From positions 1 through 34,454 of the forward strand of contig JACRDQ010000020.1 in NCBI GenBank assembly GCA_016218545.1: DNA of 34,454 bases, written 5' to 3'. The stretch's first letter is position 1. Each line of letters opens with the position of its first letter. The notes under the pieces are model-generated. The model was not told the origin of the DNA, searched no databases, and worked only from the letters and a program-made list of their open reading frames with translations. Below, piece by piece: positions 11,131 through 17,904 of this stretch. Both the position numbers and the translations under genes were made by a program. This DNA comes from Elusimicrobiota bacterium. GTDB lineage: Bacteria > Elusimicrobiota > Elusimicrobia > UBA1565 > UBA9628.

Positions 11131-12260
11131 CCCCGTTCCTCTTCATCATGGCCTGCGTCGGAGCGCTCGCGAGCGTGGATTCCTTCATCTCCGCTCCCAC
11201 CCGATTCTGGGCCAACTGGCTCGTGTGGATGCTCATGCTCTCGAGCGCCGGCCTGGGCGCCATGTTCCTGGTGAGCCTCGAGCACGTGACCGGAGCCAAG
11301 TGGAGCGTCCCCTTGAGGCGCACGGCCGAGCGCGTGTCCTCTCTCGTGTTCCCGGCGAGTCTTGCCATGCTGGCCTGCCTGGCAGGAGTCCCCACCCTCT
11401 TCTCCTGGGCTCAGCCCGGCTGGCCCAAGGACCCCATGCAGGCAGGCAAGACCGCGTGGCTCAACTTCCCCTTCTTCGCCTTGCGCGCCATGGCCTGCGT
11501 CAGCCTCTGGCTCTGGTCCTTCATCACCCTGACCGGCGGCTCCCTGGAGCTCGACAGCACGCGCGACCCCAAGCTTACCGCCAGGCTCAAGACCTTCTCG
11601 CCCGCGTTCCTCGTGATCTTCGGCGTGACCGTGACCGTAGTCGCCTTCGACTGGATCTCGAGCCTCTCTCCTGAGTGGTACAGCGATGTCTTCGGGGTCT
11701 ACCTGTTCGCAGGGGTCTTCCTCTCAGGCCTCTCAGCGGTGGCCCTCACCGCCTTGAGCCTCAAGAGAGCCGGAAGACTGCCTGAAGTGCGCTTCGACCA
11801 CCTCTACAACCTCGGGGGCTTCCTCTTCGCGTTCGTCGTTTTCTGGTCCTACATCGCGTTCGCCCAGTACATGCTCATCTGGTACGCGCACCTGCCTGAA
11901 GAGACCTTCTGGTACAAGCTCCGCGTGGAAGGCCCCTGGTCCTGGGCGGCGCTCGGCTTGGCCGTCATCCACTTCATCATCCCCTTCTTCGCCCTGGTGA
12001 CCCGCGATTCCAAGGGAGACCCCCGGCGCCTGGCCTGGGTCTCGGTCCTCGTGCTCCTCAGCCACTACCTCGACCTTTGCTGGCTCGTGTTCCCGAGCCT
12101 CGGCCTCTCGCCGAGATTCTCCTTCCCGGAGCTCGGCGCAGCCCTGTTCTTCGTGTCCATCGGCATCCTGTGGATGCGCAAAGCCCTGTCTCGCGGAGCT
12201 GACATGCCCCTGGGCGACCCGGACCTCGAGGAGGGCCTGCTGTTCAGGCTGCCCAGATGA
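11127..12260 (+). CDS. actF: Alternative complex III membrane subunit ActF (NrfD-like)
   Basis: A 377-residue polytopic protein of about ten predicted helices, the second NrfD-like integral subunit of ACIII. Recognisable features are the FWANWLVW segment and LGAMFLVSLEHVTGAKWSVPLRRTAE in the first part, then FDWISSLSPEWYSDVFGVY, FWSYIAFAQYMLIWYAHLPEETFWY and a late MRKAL stretch. These 'AFDWISSLSPEW' and 'YIAFAQYMLIWY' signatures are typical of ActF. It is translationally coupled at both ends by ATGA overlaps. It probably stabilises the complex with ActC, and part of its helix bundle may take part in proton movement; that role is inferred from the family and not shown here. Confidence 0.93.
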   Translation: MTPFLFIMACVGALASVDSFISAPTRFWANWLVWMLMLSSAGLGAMFLVSLEHVTGAKWSVPLRRTAERVSSLVFPASLAMLACLAGVPTLFSWAQPGWPKDPMQAGKTAWLNFPFFALRAMACVSLWLWSFITLTGGSLELDSTRDPKLTARLKTFSPAFLVIFGVTVTVVAFDWISSLSPEWYSDVFGVYLFAGVFLSGLSAVALTALSLKRAGRLPEVRFDHLYNLGGFLFAFVVFWSYIAFAQYMLIWYAHLPEETFWYKLRVEGPWSWAALGLAVIHFIIPFFALVTRDSKGDPRRLAWVSVLVLLSHYLDLCWLVFPSLGLSPRFSFPELGAALFFVSIGILWMRKALSRGADMPLGDPDLEEGLLFRLPR

Positions 12261-13147
12261 AGGTCTCCGACTACGCCTCCTCCGAGGAGCTCCGCCGCAT
12301 CGGCACGGCTTTTCTCACCGTGGTCGGAGCCATCACCCTGACCGCGATATTCCTCTTCACCGTGGTCCCAGGCCTTCGCAAAGCCAACAGGCCCTCGGCA
12401 GGACCCCAGCTCCCAAGCCAGGGAGCCACAGGCTGGCTCGACCCCACCGAATACCCTGCAAGCCAAGGCTACGAGGTCCCGCCGGTGGACCCCAAGACCG
12501 TGATGAGCCCAGAGCCGGCCATCCTCAAAGAGGGCACAGTCCTCTTCGACCAGTACTGCGTCACCTGCCATGGCCCTGCAGGCAAGGGCGACGGCCCTGC
12601 AGGCGCGACCTTGAACCCCTTGCCCAGGGACTTCACCAAGGCCCAGGGCTGGAAGCACGGTGCCGCCATGTCAGCCTTGTTCCAGAGCATCAGCGCAGGC
12701 GTGCCAGGCTCTGCCATGACCCGCTTCGATCACCTCTCCGCCAAGGACCGCATGGCCCTGGTCCATGCGGTGCGCAGCTTCGCCGCGTTCGACCTTCCCA
12801 AGGATGACCCCGCGGCCCTGGAGAGCCTCTCCAAGCTCGTGGGCTCCACCGGCCGCAAAGTCTCCAATGTCATCCCCTTGAGCCTCGCCATGGAGCTCAT
12901 GCTGAAGGAATACCAGGCTCCGGAGGAGCTGAAGTTCTCTGACTCCAGCCGGAAGGCCATCCTCGACCCCGGCCGCGCAAGCCTCTGGCTTGCCGGCTCC
13001 TCTGCCTGGCGCAAGAGCCCCTCCGCTCTTGCCTCTGCCGCCGCAGCGGGCGCTCCTTCCAACGGCTTCGCCCCCTCGGCCGCGAAGCTCACGCCTGCCG
13101 AGTGGCAGTCCCTGTTCTCGGAACTCTCCCGCCTGACCAGCCGCTGA
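12257..13147 (+). CDS. Membrane-anchored monoheme cytochrome c, last gene of the act operon
   Basis: A 296-residue protein with an N-terminal helix (about residues 17-40) and a cytochrome c domain with Cys101-x2-Cys104-His105 (CVTCHGPAGKGDGPAG). It also has the PRDF segment and the PGSAM..FDHL motif, where the Met is a plausible axial ligand. The 'C..CHG..GKGDGPAG' style is that of ActE-type cytochromes. Because the preceding actDE gene already has a fused ActE haem domain, this is a second ActE-like cytochrome, perhaps the exit point to the caa3 oxidase. The last 100 residues, after the haem domain, are Ala/Ser-rich and not recognised. It overlaps actF by ATGA and ends the operon. Confidence 0.88.
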   Translation: MKVSDYASSEELRRIGTAFLTVVGAITLTAIFLFTVVPGLRKANRPSAGPQLPSQGATGWLDPTEYPASQGYEVPPVDPKTVMSPEPAILKEGTVLFDQYCVTCHGPAGKGDGPAGATLNPLPRDFTKAQGWKHGAAMSALFQSISAGVPGSAMTRFDHLSAKDRMALVHAVRSFAAFDLPKDDPAALESLSKLVGSTGRKVSNVIPLSLAMELMLKEYQAPEELKFSDSSRKAILDPGRASLWLAGSSAWRKSPSALASAAAAGAPSNGFAPSAAKLTPAEWQSLFSELSRLTSR

Positions 13148-13153
13148 GTTCCC

Positions 13154-13174
13154 CCGCGCTTCCCGCGGATTTTC
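13154..13174 (+). terminator. Possible intrinsic terminator of the act operon
   Basis: A short hairpin, CCGCG (13154-13158) with CGCGG (13164-13168) around CTTCC, followed by ATTTTCC, directly after the last act gene. The stem is only 5 bp and the T-run is four long, so termination would be partial at best. Confidence 0.35.
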
Positions 13175-13244
13175 CATTGGATTGTCCCGCAGGTCCTGAT
13201 ATACTCTGCAAACCACTCACTCCAGACTTGGCAACATGTGCATG

Positions 13245-13257
13245 TAGGATACCTCCG
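13245..13257 (+). promoter_or_regulatory. Possible promoter of the TPR-colicin M-like gene
   Basis: A -10-like TAGGAT at 13245-13250, preceded by TG, gives a start near 13257, ten bases before ATG 13267. A weak GGAA lies before the ATG. No convincing -35 is seen. A second -10-like TATACT lies further upstream at about 13199-13204. Confidence 0.3.
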
Positions 13258-13266
13258 GAATCGGCG

Positions 13267-14682
13267 ATGATTGCTGTGAACAAGCAGGCCATCAAGCGAG
13301 CCAGCCTCGCGCTGGGCACATGCCTGATCCTTGGGACAACCTTCAAATCATGGGCCGGTGATGATGTTCCATTGGATTGGGGGCCGCTGGAAGAAGAAAT
13401 CTATAACGAGATTTGGGGCAAGACTCTCCGAGAAACTGAGGAAAGCCGGAAGATCGTGCAAGAAGCCAAAGAAGACCCCTCCATTCCAAACGAGAAGAAG
13501 CAGGAAATCATCCAGCAAAATAGCGCCAAGGTGGAAGCGGGCTTGGCTCAGTTCCCACAAAGCGCCAGGCTTGCCGCCGAAGCTGCGGGGTTCTCTTACA
13601 CGCTCGGCGATCATCAGACGGGGATGGCGAGGGCCGAGCGATCCGTATCCTTGGCCGAGACTAGTCGGAACCCAAGACAGCTTTCAGCAGCGCTGACCGT
13701 ACGTGGCCGCGGTTATTCGGCGACCGGGGACAATCCGCGAGCTTTCGCTGACGCCCAGGCGGCGCTGAAAGCCGACCCGAAGAACCAGGCCGCTTTCGCG
13801 CTCGCGATGCTCACCAAAGGGAAAGCGAAGGTGTCGAGCCCTCCTCCGGGGCAGAAAACGGAGAGTGGCCAGCGGGAATCCAAGGGGGACACGAATCCCC
13901 CCGCTGCGACCGCAACCCTCCCAGACAGCCAAGCCCTGCTATTGTCCGCCGCACAGACGGCCAAGGACCGCGCAGCCGCAGCCCTCATCAGCCAAGCCGT
14001 CGCCGCGGAGAAAATCGGCGACCACGACCGAGCGGTGGCACTGGCTGAGAAGGCTTTGTCCATCTCACCACAGAACCCGTCAATTCTGCAGACGGTCTCC
14101 AGCATTAAGGAAACCGTCACAAGGCGACATTCAGAAGAAGGGCGCGAATCTCGCGCAACAAGCCAGGGGACTACACAGGGCCAACCAAGACTGAATCCAA
14201 CCGGTTCAGGATTGCCAAAGGCAGAGAAGATCGGAGCATCAAATTTCATCAGGGGACTCCTCCACCGTGCCGGCGGGAGTGGAGCTCCGCTTTGGATAGA
14301 TTTCACTGAGGTCGATACTTCAGGTGTTCCTGTCTCTCGGTTTCCGGCTGTTGCCGCTCAGTTGAAGGAGTCGGCGCGGGATGCGCAGGTACACATCCAG
14401 AGCGAAATGTCCTGGCAAACACAGGGCTCGCAAGGACTCTTAATCGGCGGGATCAGACTGCGGCTCAAAGGCATGCTGACGTTGCGCCGGGATTGCACGT
14501 GGTCCTTCCAAGGATCTCTGAGCGCCCGCAACGACGTTTATGACTTCAACAAGGGCAAGCGACCCTTCATCGCTGAGACCCTGACGACCCTGGGGCGAAG
14601 TATCCCGGGAGAGGATTTCGATATAGAGTTTCGAGGCGACAAGCGAATCTCTGATGCCGGCACTAAGGAGACATGTCCATGA
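13267..14682 (+). CDS. Secreted TPR protein with C-terminal colicin M-like domain
   Basis: A 471-residue protein. Residues 1-30 look like a signal peptide (RASLALGTCLILGTTFKSWA-GDD). Residues about 75-200 and 240-290 form TPR-like helical pairs (for example NPRAFADAQAALKADPKNQAAFALA and DRAVALAEKALSISPQNPSIL, each seen in part). Residues about 355-460 match the colicin M catalytic domain from memory: G-x-LT-x4-x-W-x-F-x-G, then D423-V-Y425-D426-F-N, R432, then AETLTTLG and an IPG-x-x-FDI ending. Colicin M cleaves the lipid II pyrophosphate link in the periplasm using a D-x-Y-D...H-R set. Here the D-x-Y-D and Arg are present, but the His position is lost by a one-residue deletion. Local GC is lower than in the neighbouring operons. 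ATG 13267 is preferred to an upstream start at 13102 inside the act operon. Toxin function is inferred. Confidence 0.7.
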   Translation: MIAVNKQAIKRASLALGTCLILGTTFKSWAGDDVPLDWGPLEEEIYNEIWGKTLRETEESRKIVQEAKEDPSIPNEKKQEIIQQNSAKVEAGLAQFPQSARLAAEAAGFSYTLGDHQTGMARAERSVSLAETSRNPRQLSAALTVRGRGYSATGDNPRAFADAQAALKADPKNQAAFALAMLTKGKAKVSSPPPGQKTESGQRESKGDTNPPAATATLPDSQALLLSAAQTAKDRAAAALISQAVAAEKIGDHDRAVALAEKALSISPQNPSILQTVSSIKETVTRRHSEEGRESRATSQGTTQGQPRLNPTGSGLPKAEKIGASNFIRGLLHRAGGSGAPLWIDFTEVDTSGVPVSRFPAVAAQLKESARDAQVHIQSEMSWQTQGSQGLLIGGIRLRLKGMLTLRRDCTWSFQGSLSARNDVYDFNKGKRPFIAETLTTLGRSIPGEDFDIEFRGDKRISDAGTKETCP

Positions 14683-14987
14683 ACCGCTTGCGATTCATTG
14701 GTCCGATTCTGCTGCTCCTAAGCTTGACCCTGAGCAGCTGTAGCTGTTATCGCGAAGTGAAAGTATCGGAGTCGGAGGCCAGAATTCTGGGCCAAGACGC
14801 TCTGGCGCGTTTCTGTTCAAGAAAGAAGTTGCCCCTACAGGCCTTCTCGCTAAGCAAGATCGGTCCTGAGGTCGACCTGCAATGGTCCCTGATCTATGTG
14901 AGCAGCGGCATTGCGCCCACCCACGAGGTCGTTGTCATGATCAACAAGAAGGGGGCAGTGGAAACCAGTTGGGGCACCAACCCCTGA
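14679..14987 (+). CDS. Small lipoprotein, candidate immunity protein
   Basis: A 102-residue predicted lipoprotein with a signal peptide ending in the lipobox LSSC (RFIGPILLLLSLTLSSC) and a mature domain starting REVKVSESEAR and ending GAVETSWGTNP. I do not recognise the family. Start 14679 is preferred over ATG 14673: AAGGAG (14665-14670) lies 8 bp upstream of it, it overlaps the previous stop in ATGA, and the downstream paralogue begins at the same residue (MNR). Tight coupling to the colicin M-like gene and a periplasm-facing lipid anchor fit an immunity protein for a periplasmic toxin; known colicin M immunity (Cmi) also acts in the periplasm. An unrelated envelope role cannot be excluded. 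Confidence 0.65.
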   Translation: MNRLRFIGPILLLLSLTLSSCSCYREVKVSESEARILGQDALARFCSRKKLPLQAFSLSKIGPEVDLQWSLIYVSSGIAPTHEVVVMINKKGAVETSWGTNP

Positions 14988-15044
14988 CGACAGCTGTCTG
15001 CCCCGGGAGAGAGTCGGAGCTGACAATCTCAAATTGAGTAGCGC

Positions 15045-15352
15045 ATGAATCGCTTTCGTTTTTCCAGCTCACTTCTTCTGCTTCTGGCCATCGCCCTCGT
15101 TGGCTGCGAACGCAAGGTCCATGTCTCCTAGAATCGGAAGCCAGGCTTTTCGGAGACAAGGCCCTCGCACGCTACTGTTCCATGGAGAAGTTGTCCCCGC
15201 AGGGCTTCGCGCTCCGGGAGATCGGTCCTGCGGGCGATTTCCCGTGGATGCTGGTCTACGTGAGCAGCGGTATCGTCCCCGCTCAGGAGGTGGTTGTCAG
15301 TATCAGCAAGCATGGAAGCGTGGAAACCAGCAGCAGCATCGAACCTAAATGA
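15045..15352 (+). pseudogene. Frameshifted paralogue of the small lipoprotein
   Basis: ATG 15045 opens MNRFRF, a hydrophobic signal and a lipobox-like VGC, then RKVHVS and a TAG stop at 15129-15131. In another frame from 15131 the homology resumes as ESEAR, continues through LVYVSSG (14679 copy: LIYVSSG) and ends at TGA 15350-15352. Compared with the intact copy, the join needs a 1-base deletion or 2-base insertion near 15129. The two copies are alike along their whole length, so this is a tandem duplicate that was later broken. A sequencing error or a -1 recoding event is possible; I see no classical slippery heptamer. Its final TGA overlaps the next ATG by 4 bp, showing that the operon was once continuous. 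Confidence 0.75.
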
Positions 15353-15663
15353 AGAAGCTTGCAGCAAGTGCTGTCCGAGATAACAGACCGCGAATCGCCA
15401 TCTTGGGGATTTTGATGCTCTGCGGCGGCATGGCATGCGGGCATAAGCCTCCGACACAGGAAAGCGTTGCTGCGGAATTCCGCCAGGCGCACCCCGACTT
15501 GCTGGAAGTGAATGTCAGGCTTGACGACGGCGATTCTCAGGCTGCCTATTTTGACATCCACTACAAGCGTCCCGGTGACCCAACGCCTCATGTCGACCAC
15601 TGGACATATGAGCGGCAACCAAAGGGTCCATGGAAACTGAAGTCCACCAGGAACCTGAAATAG
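15349..15663 (+). CDS. Small predicted lipoprotein, unknown function
   Basis: A 104-residue protein with a basic N-terminus, a hydrophobic segment (IAILGILMLCGGMACG) and a lipobox before Cys at about residue 30. The mature domain includes PTQESVAAEFRQAHPDLLEV and ends WKLKSTRNLK. It is not related by eye to the two preceding lipoproteins, though of similar size. The alternation of charged and aromatic residues (AYFDIHYKRPG, HWTYERQPKGPW) suggests a small beta-rich fold. The ATG overlaps the previous stop (ATGA). As the last member of the colicin M-like cluster it may be another immunity or accessory protein; this rests on position alone. Confidence 0.6.
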   Translation: MKKLAASAVRDNRPRIAILGILMLCGGMACGHKPPTQESVAAEFRQAHPDLLEVNVRLDDGDSQAAYFDIHYKRPGDPTPHVDHWTYERQPKGPWKLKSTRNLK

Positions 15664-15763
15664 CCGTCAAGCAAAGACCAGAAAAGTCGGCGCCGGCGAA
15701 CGCTTTTGGAACATGACTAACGACATGGAGCACCCGGGCCTCAAGTGGTATCTTCGGCGTATC

Positions 15764-16136
15764 ATGAATCTGCCATGGTCCGCACGGTTGAGCGCGCCTC
15801 TTGCCCTGATGATGCTCTCATCGGAGGTCGTGAGCGCCGGCGACGGCGTCCCGGCCTCCATGCCGCCTGGGGTCGAGTTCCATGTCCCCAAGGGCCTGAC
15901 CAAGGTCGGCGGGGTCCTCAAGCCGCCGAAGAAACCGCGGCCGCGCCATCGCCAATCCGCTCGCCGGAGAGATCTGCGAGTTCACCGAGCCGTTCCGCGA
16001 CCTCGTCTGGATGCACTACGGGCAACTGCTGGTCGGCGACGAGAGAAGCATCGGGGACATGGCCTGCAATCCGACGGCTCCCAACGAGCAGGGCCTGCGC
16101 CCGCTCGACGCTGAGCCGACAGTCCGAGGCCTCTAG
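15764..16136 (+). pseudogene. Frameshifted small secreted protein, unknown family
   Basis: From ATG 15764 (or 15713) the frame gives a signal-like segment (LSAPLALMMLSSEVVSAGDG) and then GVEFHVPKGLTKVGGVLKPPKKP. After about 15940 that frame turns into Arg-rich noise. A different frame instead gives natural-looking protein, from about AIANPLAGEICEFTEPF and LVWMHYGQLLVGDERS to DAEPTVRGL and TAG at 16134-16136. One indel in the GC-rich stretch 15937-15952 would join them into about 123 residues. It is either a broken gene or a sequence error. Its stop overlaps the stop of the convergent minus-strand gene within CTAG. Function unknown. Confidence 0.55.
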
Positions 16137-16957
16137 CGTCCCCTGGGACGCGGGTACCGGGGCCCGTCATGGCCCTGCCTCTTGGTGTACTCGATCCTGA
16201 AGAAGTACGCCTTCGGCCAAGGGAGCCTCACGATCTCGGCGCTGATCACCACATAGCCGGCTCTCTCGAGCCCGGCTTTGCGCTCCCGCATGGCTGAGCG
16301 GGCCTGGTCCTCGTGCTTGTAAGGCCCGCCGTTGAGGACCTGCATCTCATCCTGGGGAGGCTGGGGATGCGGGTAGTCGTCCCGGAGCACGACGTAGACG
16401 ATCTTGTAGTAGTAATGCCACGGGTAGTCGGACCGCTTGAAGACTTGGCCGCTGATGACGGAATAGCCTGAGTTCTTGAACCCGGCCACGGCCTGCTCCA
16501 TGGCGGAGCGCGCTTCGCTCTCGAAGGTCCATTCCCCCTGCTGATGGGTCTTGAACTGATAGTGATACCCGTTGGGAGAGATGAACTCCACCTTGTAGAA
16601 ATAGGGCCAAGGAAACTCCGAGCGCTTGTAGACCTGGGCGCTCACGACCGAGAAGCCCGCGTTGGTCAGCCCGGTCTTGGTCTGCTCCATGGCGGAACGC
16701 GCCTCGCTCTCGAAGGTCCAGTCTCCGTCCTCGAAAGCGCGGATCTCATCGCGGCCTCGTTCATACGCGGCCACCGCAGGCTCGGCCGCGGCAGGCATGG
16801 GCTGGAGCTCGGCGGGAGCCAGGAAGCCGCCCGCCTGGGCCGCGGAGATGGCATCCGTTATCCTGTCGTCCAGAGGACCCTCGGCCCGAGCAGCCGAGCT
16901 CAGAAGGCTCGGCACCAATAGGCACGCCCACACGCCTGCTCTCAGAAAGCGTTTCAT
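16133..16957 (-). CDS. Secreted protein with three tandem ~48-residue repeats, unknown function
   Basis: A 274-residue protein with a signal peptide (about residues 1-25, ending SSAARA-EG). It carries three diverged copies of one repeat: residues 79-126, 142-189 and 212-257. Each has a charged helix with ARSAM-x(6-8)-G, then AG(F/Y)xV(V/I)SAxV, then an aromatic edge such as WPYFYKVEF. Copies 1 and 2 share TFESEARSAMEQ exactly. The helix-plus-beta pattern suggests small alpha/beta modules, perhaps peptidoglycan- or ligand-binding in the periplasm, but I do not recognise the family. A GGAGGG ribosome-binding site lies a few bases before the ATG. It is co-directional with the heptaheme cytochrome gene upstream but separated from it by 114 bp. 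Confidence 0.75.
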   Translation of the reverse strand: MKRFLRAGVWACLLVPSLLSSAARAEGPLDDRITDAISAAQAGGFLAPAELQPMPAAAEPAVAAYERGRDEIRAFEDGDWTFESEARSAMEQTKTGLTNAGFSVVSAQVYKRSEFPWPYFYKVEFISPNGYHYQFKTHQQGEWTFESEARSAMEQAVAGFKNSGYSVISGQVFKRSDYPWHYYYKIVYVVLRDDYPHPQPPQDEMQVLNGGPYKHEDQARSAMRERKAGLERAGYVVISAEIVRLPWPKAYFFRIEYTKRQGHDGPRYPRPRGR

Positions 16958-16979
16958 CTTCCCTCCGCCGACAGATAGC

Positions 16980-16993
16980 TGAAAGGCCTTTCA
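16980..16993. promoter_or_regulatory. Palindrome upstream of the three-repeat protein gene
   Basis: TGAAAGGCCTTTCA is a perfect 14-bp palindrome 23 bp upstream of the minus-strand start at 16957. It could be an operator; no regulator can be assigned. Confidence 0.3.
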
Positions 16994-17071
16994 AGTCTAT
17001 CAGGAAGCTGTGTCGGAGCGGAGGGTCCAAGGCCCTATGCGCTGACCGGCAATGGGCCTATGCCGGAAAGC

Positions 17072-17764
17072 CTAATCAGCGACCGCGACGCCCACGAAGT
17101 GGCAGACCACGCACACTCCCGTGGCCATCTTGGCTGTCTTAAATAAAGTCGAGCCTCCGTGCACGGTGTGGCAGGCCTGGCAGGCCTTGCCTGCGCTGAG
17201 CCAGTTCACGGGCTGGAACGCGCCCATGGTGACCATGGCGGACTTGTGGCACTTGAAGCAGATGTTCGCCTTGGAGTGCGTCAGCATGGCGCTCTTGCCT
17301 GAGTGGCCTGCGTGGCAGTCCAGGCAGGAGAGCTGTTTCTTGCGGCCTTCCAGCCCGACGTCCATGAACAGGGCATGCCGGTCCTTGGGATTGATGGCCC
17401 GCCGGCCGAAGTAGTCCTGGTTGTAGTGGCACTTGCCGCACAGGGTGTTCTGCTCGGTCTTGGATAGGCGGCTGGGATTGACCGCCGTGCCTTCGGCCGG
17501 TTCTTCCGCGTGCCCGGGCTTGACCTCGTGGCACGCAGAGCACTGGCGCAGGCCCTCTTCCGGGATCTTCTCCATCCTGCCCTTATCAGCGTGCCTGGTC
17601 TTCTGCCAGGAGCCGTATTCCTCCTCATGGCAGGTCTGGCAGGACGCCGCGGCCGGGGCAGGAGCTGCAGGGGCGAAGGTCTTGAGGTCCGGATGGTCCC
17701 AGGCGCGCATGCACCCGGCAAGAAAGATGGCAGGGCCGAACGCGAGGGCTCTCTTGGCATTCAT
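17072..17764 (-). CDS. Heptaheme c-type cytochrome lipoprotein
   Basis: A 230-residue exported protein with a lipobox at LAGC (Cys18) and seven CxxCH haem c sites: CQTCH, CSACH, CGKCH, CLDCH, CFKCH, CQACH and CVVCH. Extra His residues (for example HADKG, HALF, HAGHSG, HTVHGG) can act as distal axial ligands, so bis-His haems are likely. The arrangement resembles DmsE/MtrA-type and doubled-CXXCH cytochromes used as periplasmic or outer-membrane electron carriers, but the haem number is not that of a decaheme family. It is monocistronic apart from the downstream three-repeat gene. No porin or terminal reductase gene is nearby, so the electron partner is unknown. Confidence 0.85.
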   Translation of the reverse strand: MNAKRALAFGPAIFLAGCMRAWDHPDLKTFAPAAPAPAAASCQTCHEEEYGSWQKTRHADKGRMEKIPEEGLRQCSACHEVKPGHAEEPAEGTAVNPSRLSKTEQNTLCGKCHYNQDYFGRRAINPKDRHALFMDVGLEGRKKQLSCLDCHAGHSGKSAMLTHSKANICFKCHKSAMVTMGAFQPVNWLSAGKACQACHTVHGGSTLFKTAKMATGVCVVCHFVGVAVAD

Positions 17765-17770
17765 CTCTTA

Positions 17771-17855
17771 CCGGCAACTGTAGCCGGGGATAGTCAAAAC
17801 AAAGGCAAACTTTTGCCGAACCAGGTGATTTGTCAGACGTTTTCCATGCTATGAT
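17771..17855. promoter_or_regulatory. Divergent promoter region with two small dyads
   Basis: This region lies between the heptaheme cytochrome (minus) and the acetyltransferase (plus). It holds a hairpin CCGGC (17771-17775)/GCCGG (17783-17787) in the cytochrome leader and an inverted repeat GGCAAA-CT-TTTGCC (17804-17817). For the plus strand there is an extended -10, TGC-TATGAT (TATGAT at 17850-17855), which would leave a leader of about 43 nt before ATG 17905. Regulators are unknown. Confidence 0.4.
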
Positions 17856-17904
17856 TATGTCCCCCATCCCACTCGGCCCTGTCGGCCGGACGATCAGCTA
17901 ATAC

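Noticed and set aside
13102..13266. Upstream start for the TPR-colicin M-like protein
   Set aside because: It would begin inside the last act gene and place a Pro-rich stretch before a good signal peptide that starts at 13267.
15129..15133. Programmed frameshift in the second lipoprotein copy
   Set aside because: There is no slippery heptamer or downstream structure that I can see; duplication followed by mutation is simpler.
16503..16720. DNA direct repeats of possible mobile or CRISPR origin
   Set aside because: The near-identical stretches encode the repeated TFESEARSAMEQ segment inside one protein and are explained by domain duplication.
17433..17854. Plus-strand frames opposite the heptaheme cytochrome
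   Set aside because: They are antisense to a gene with seven CxxCH motifs; no start signals or domains.
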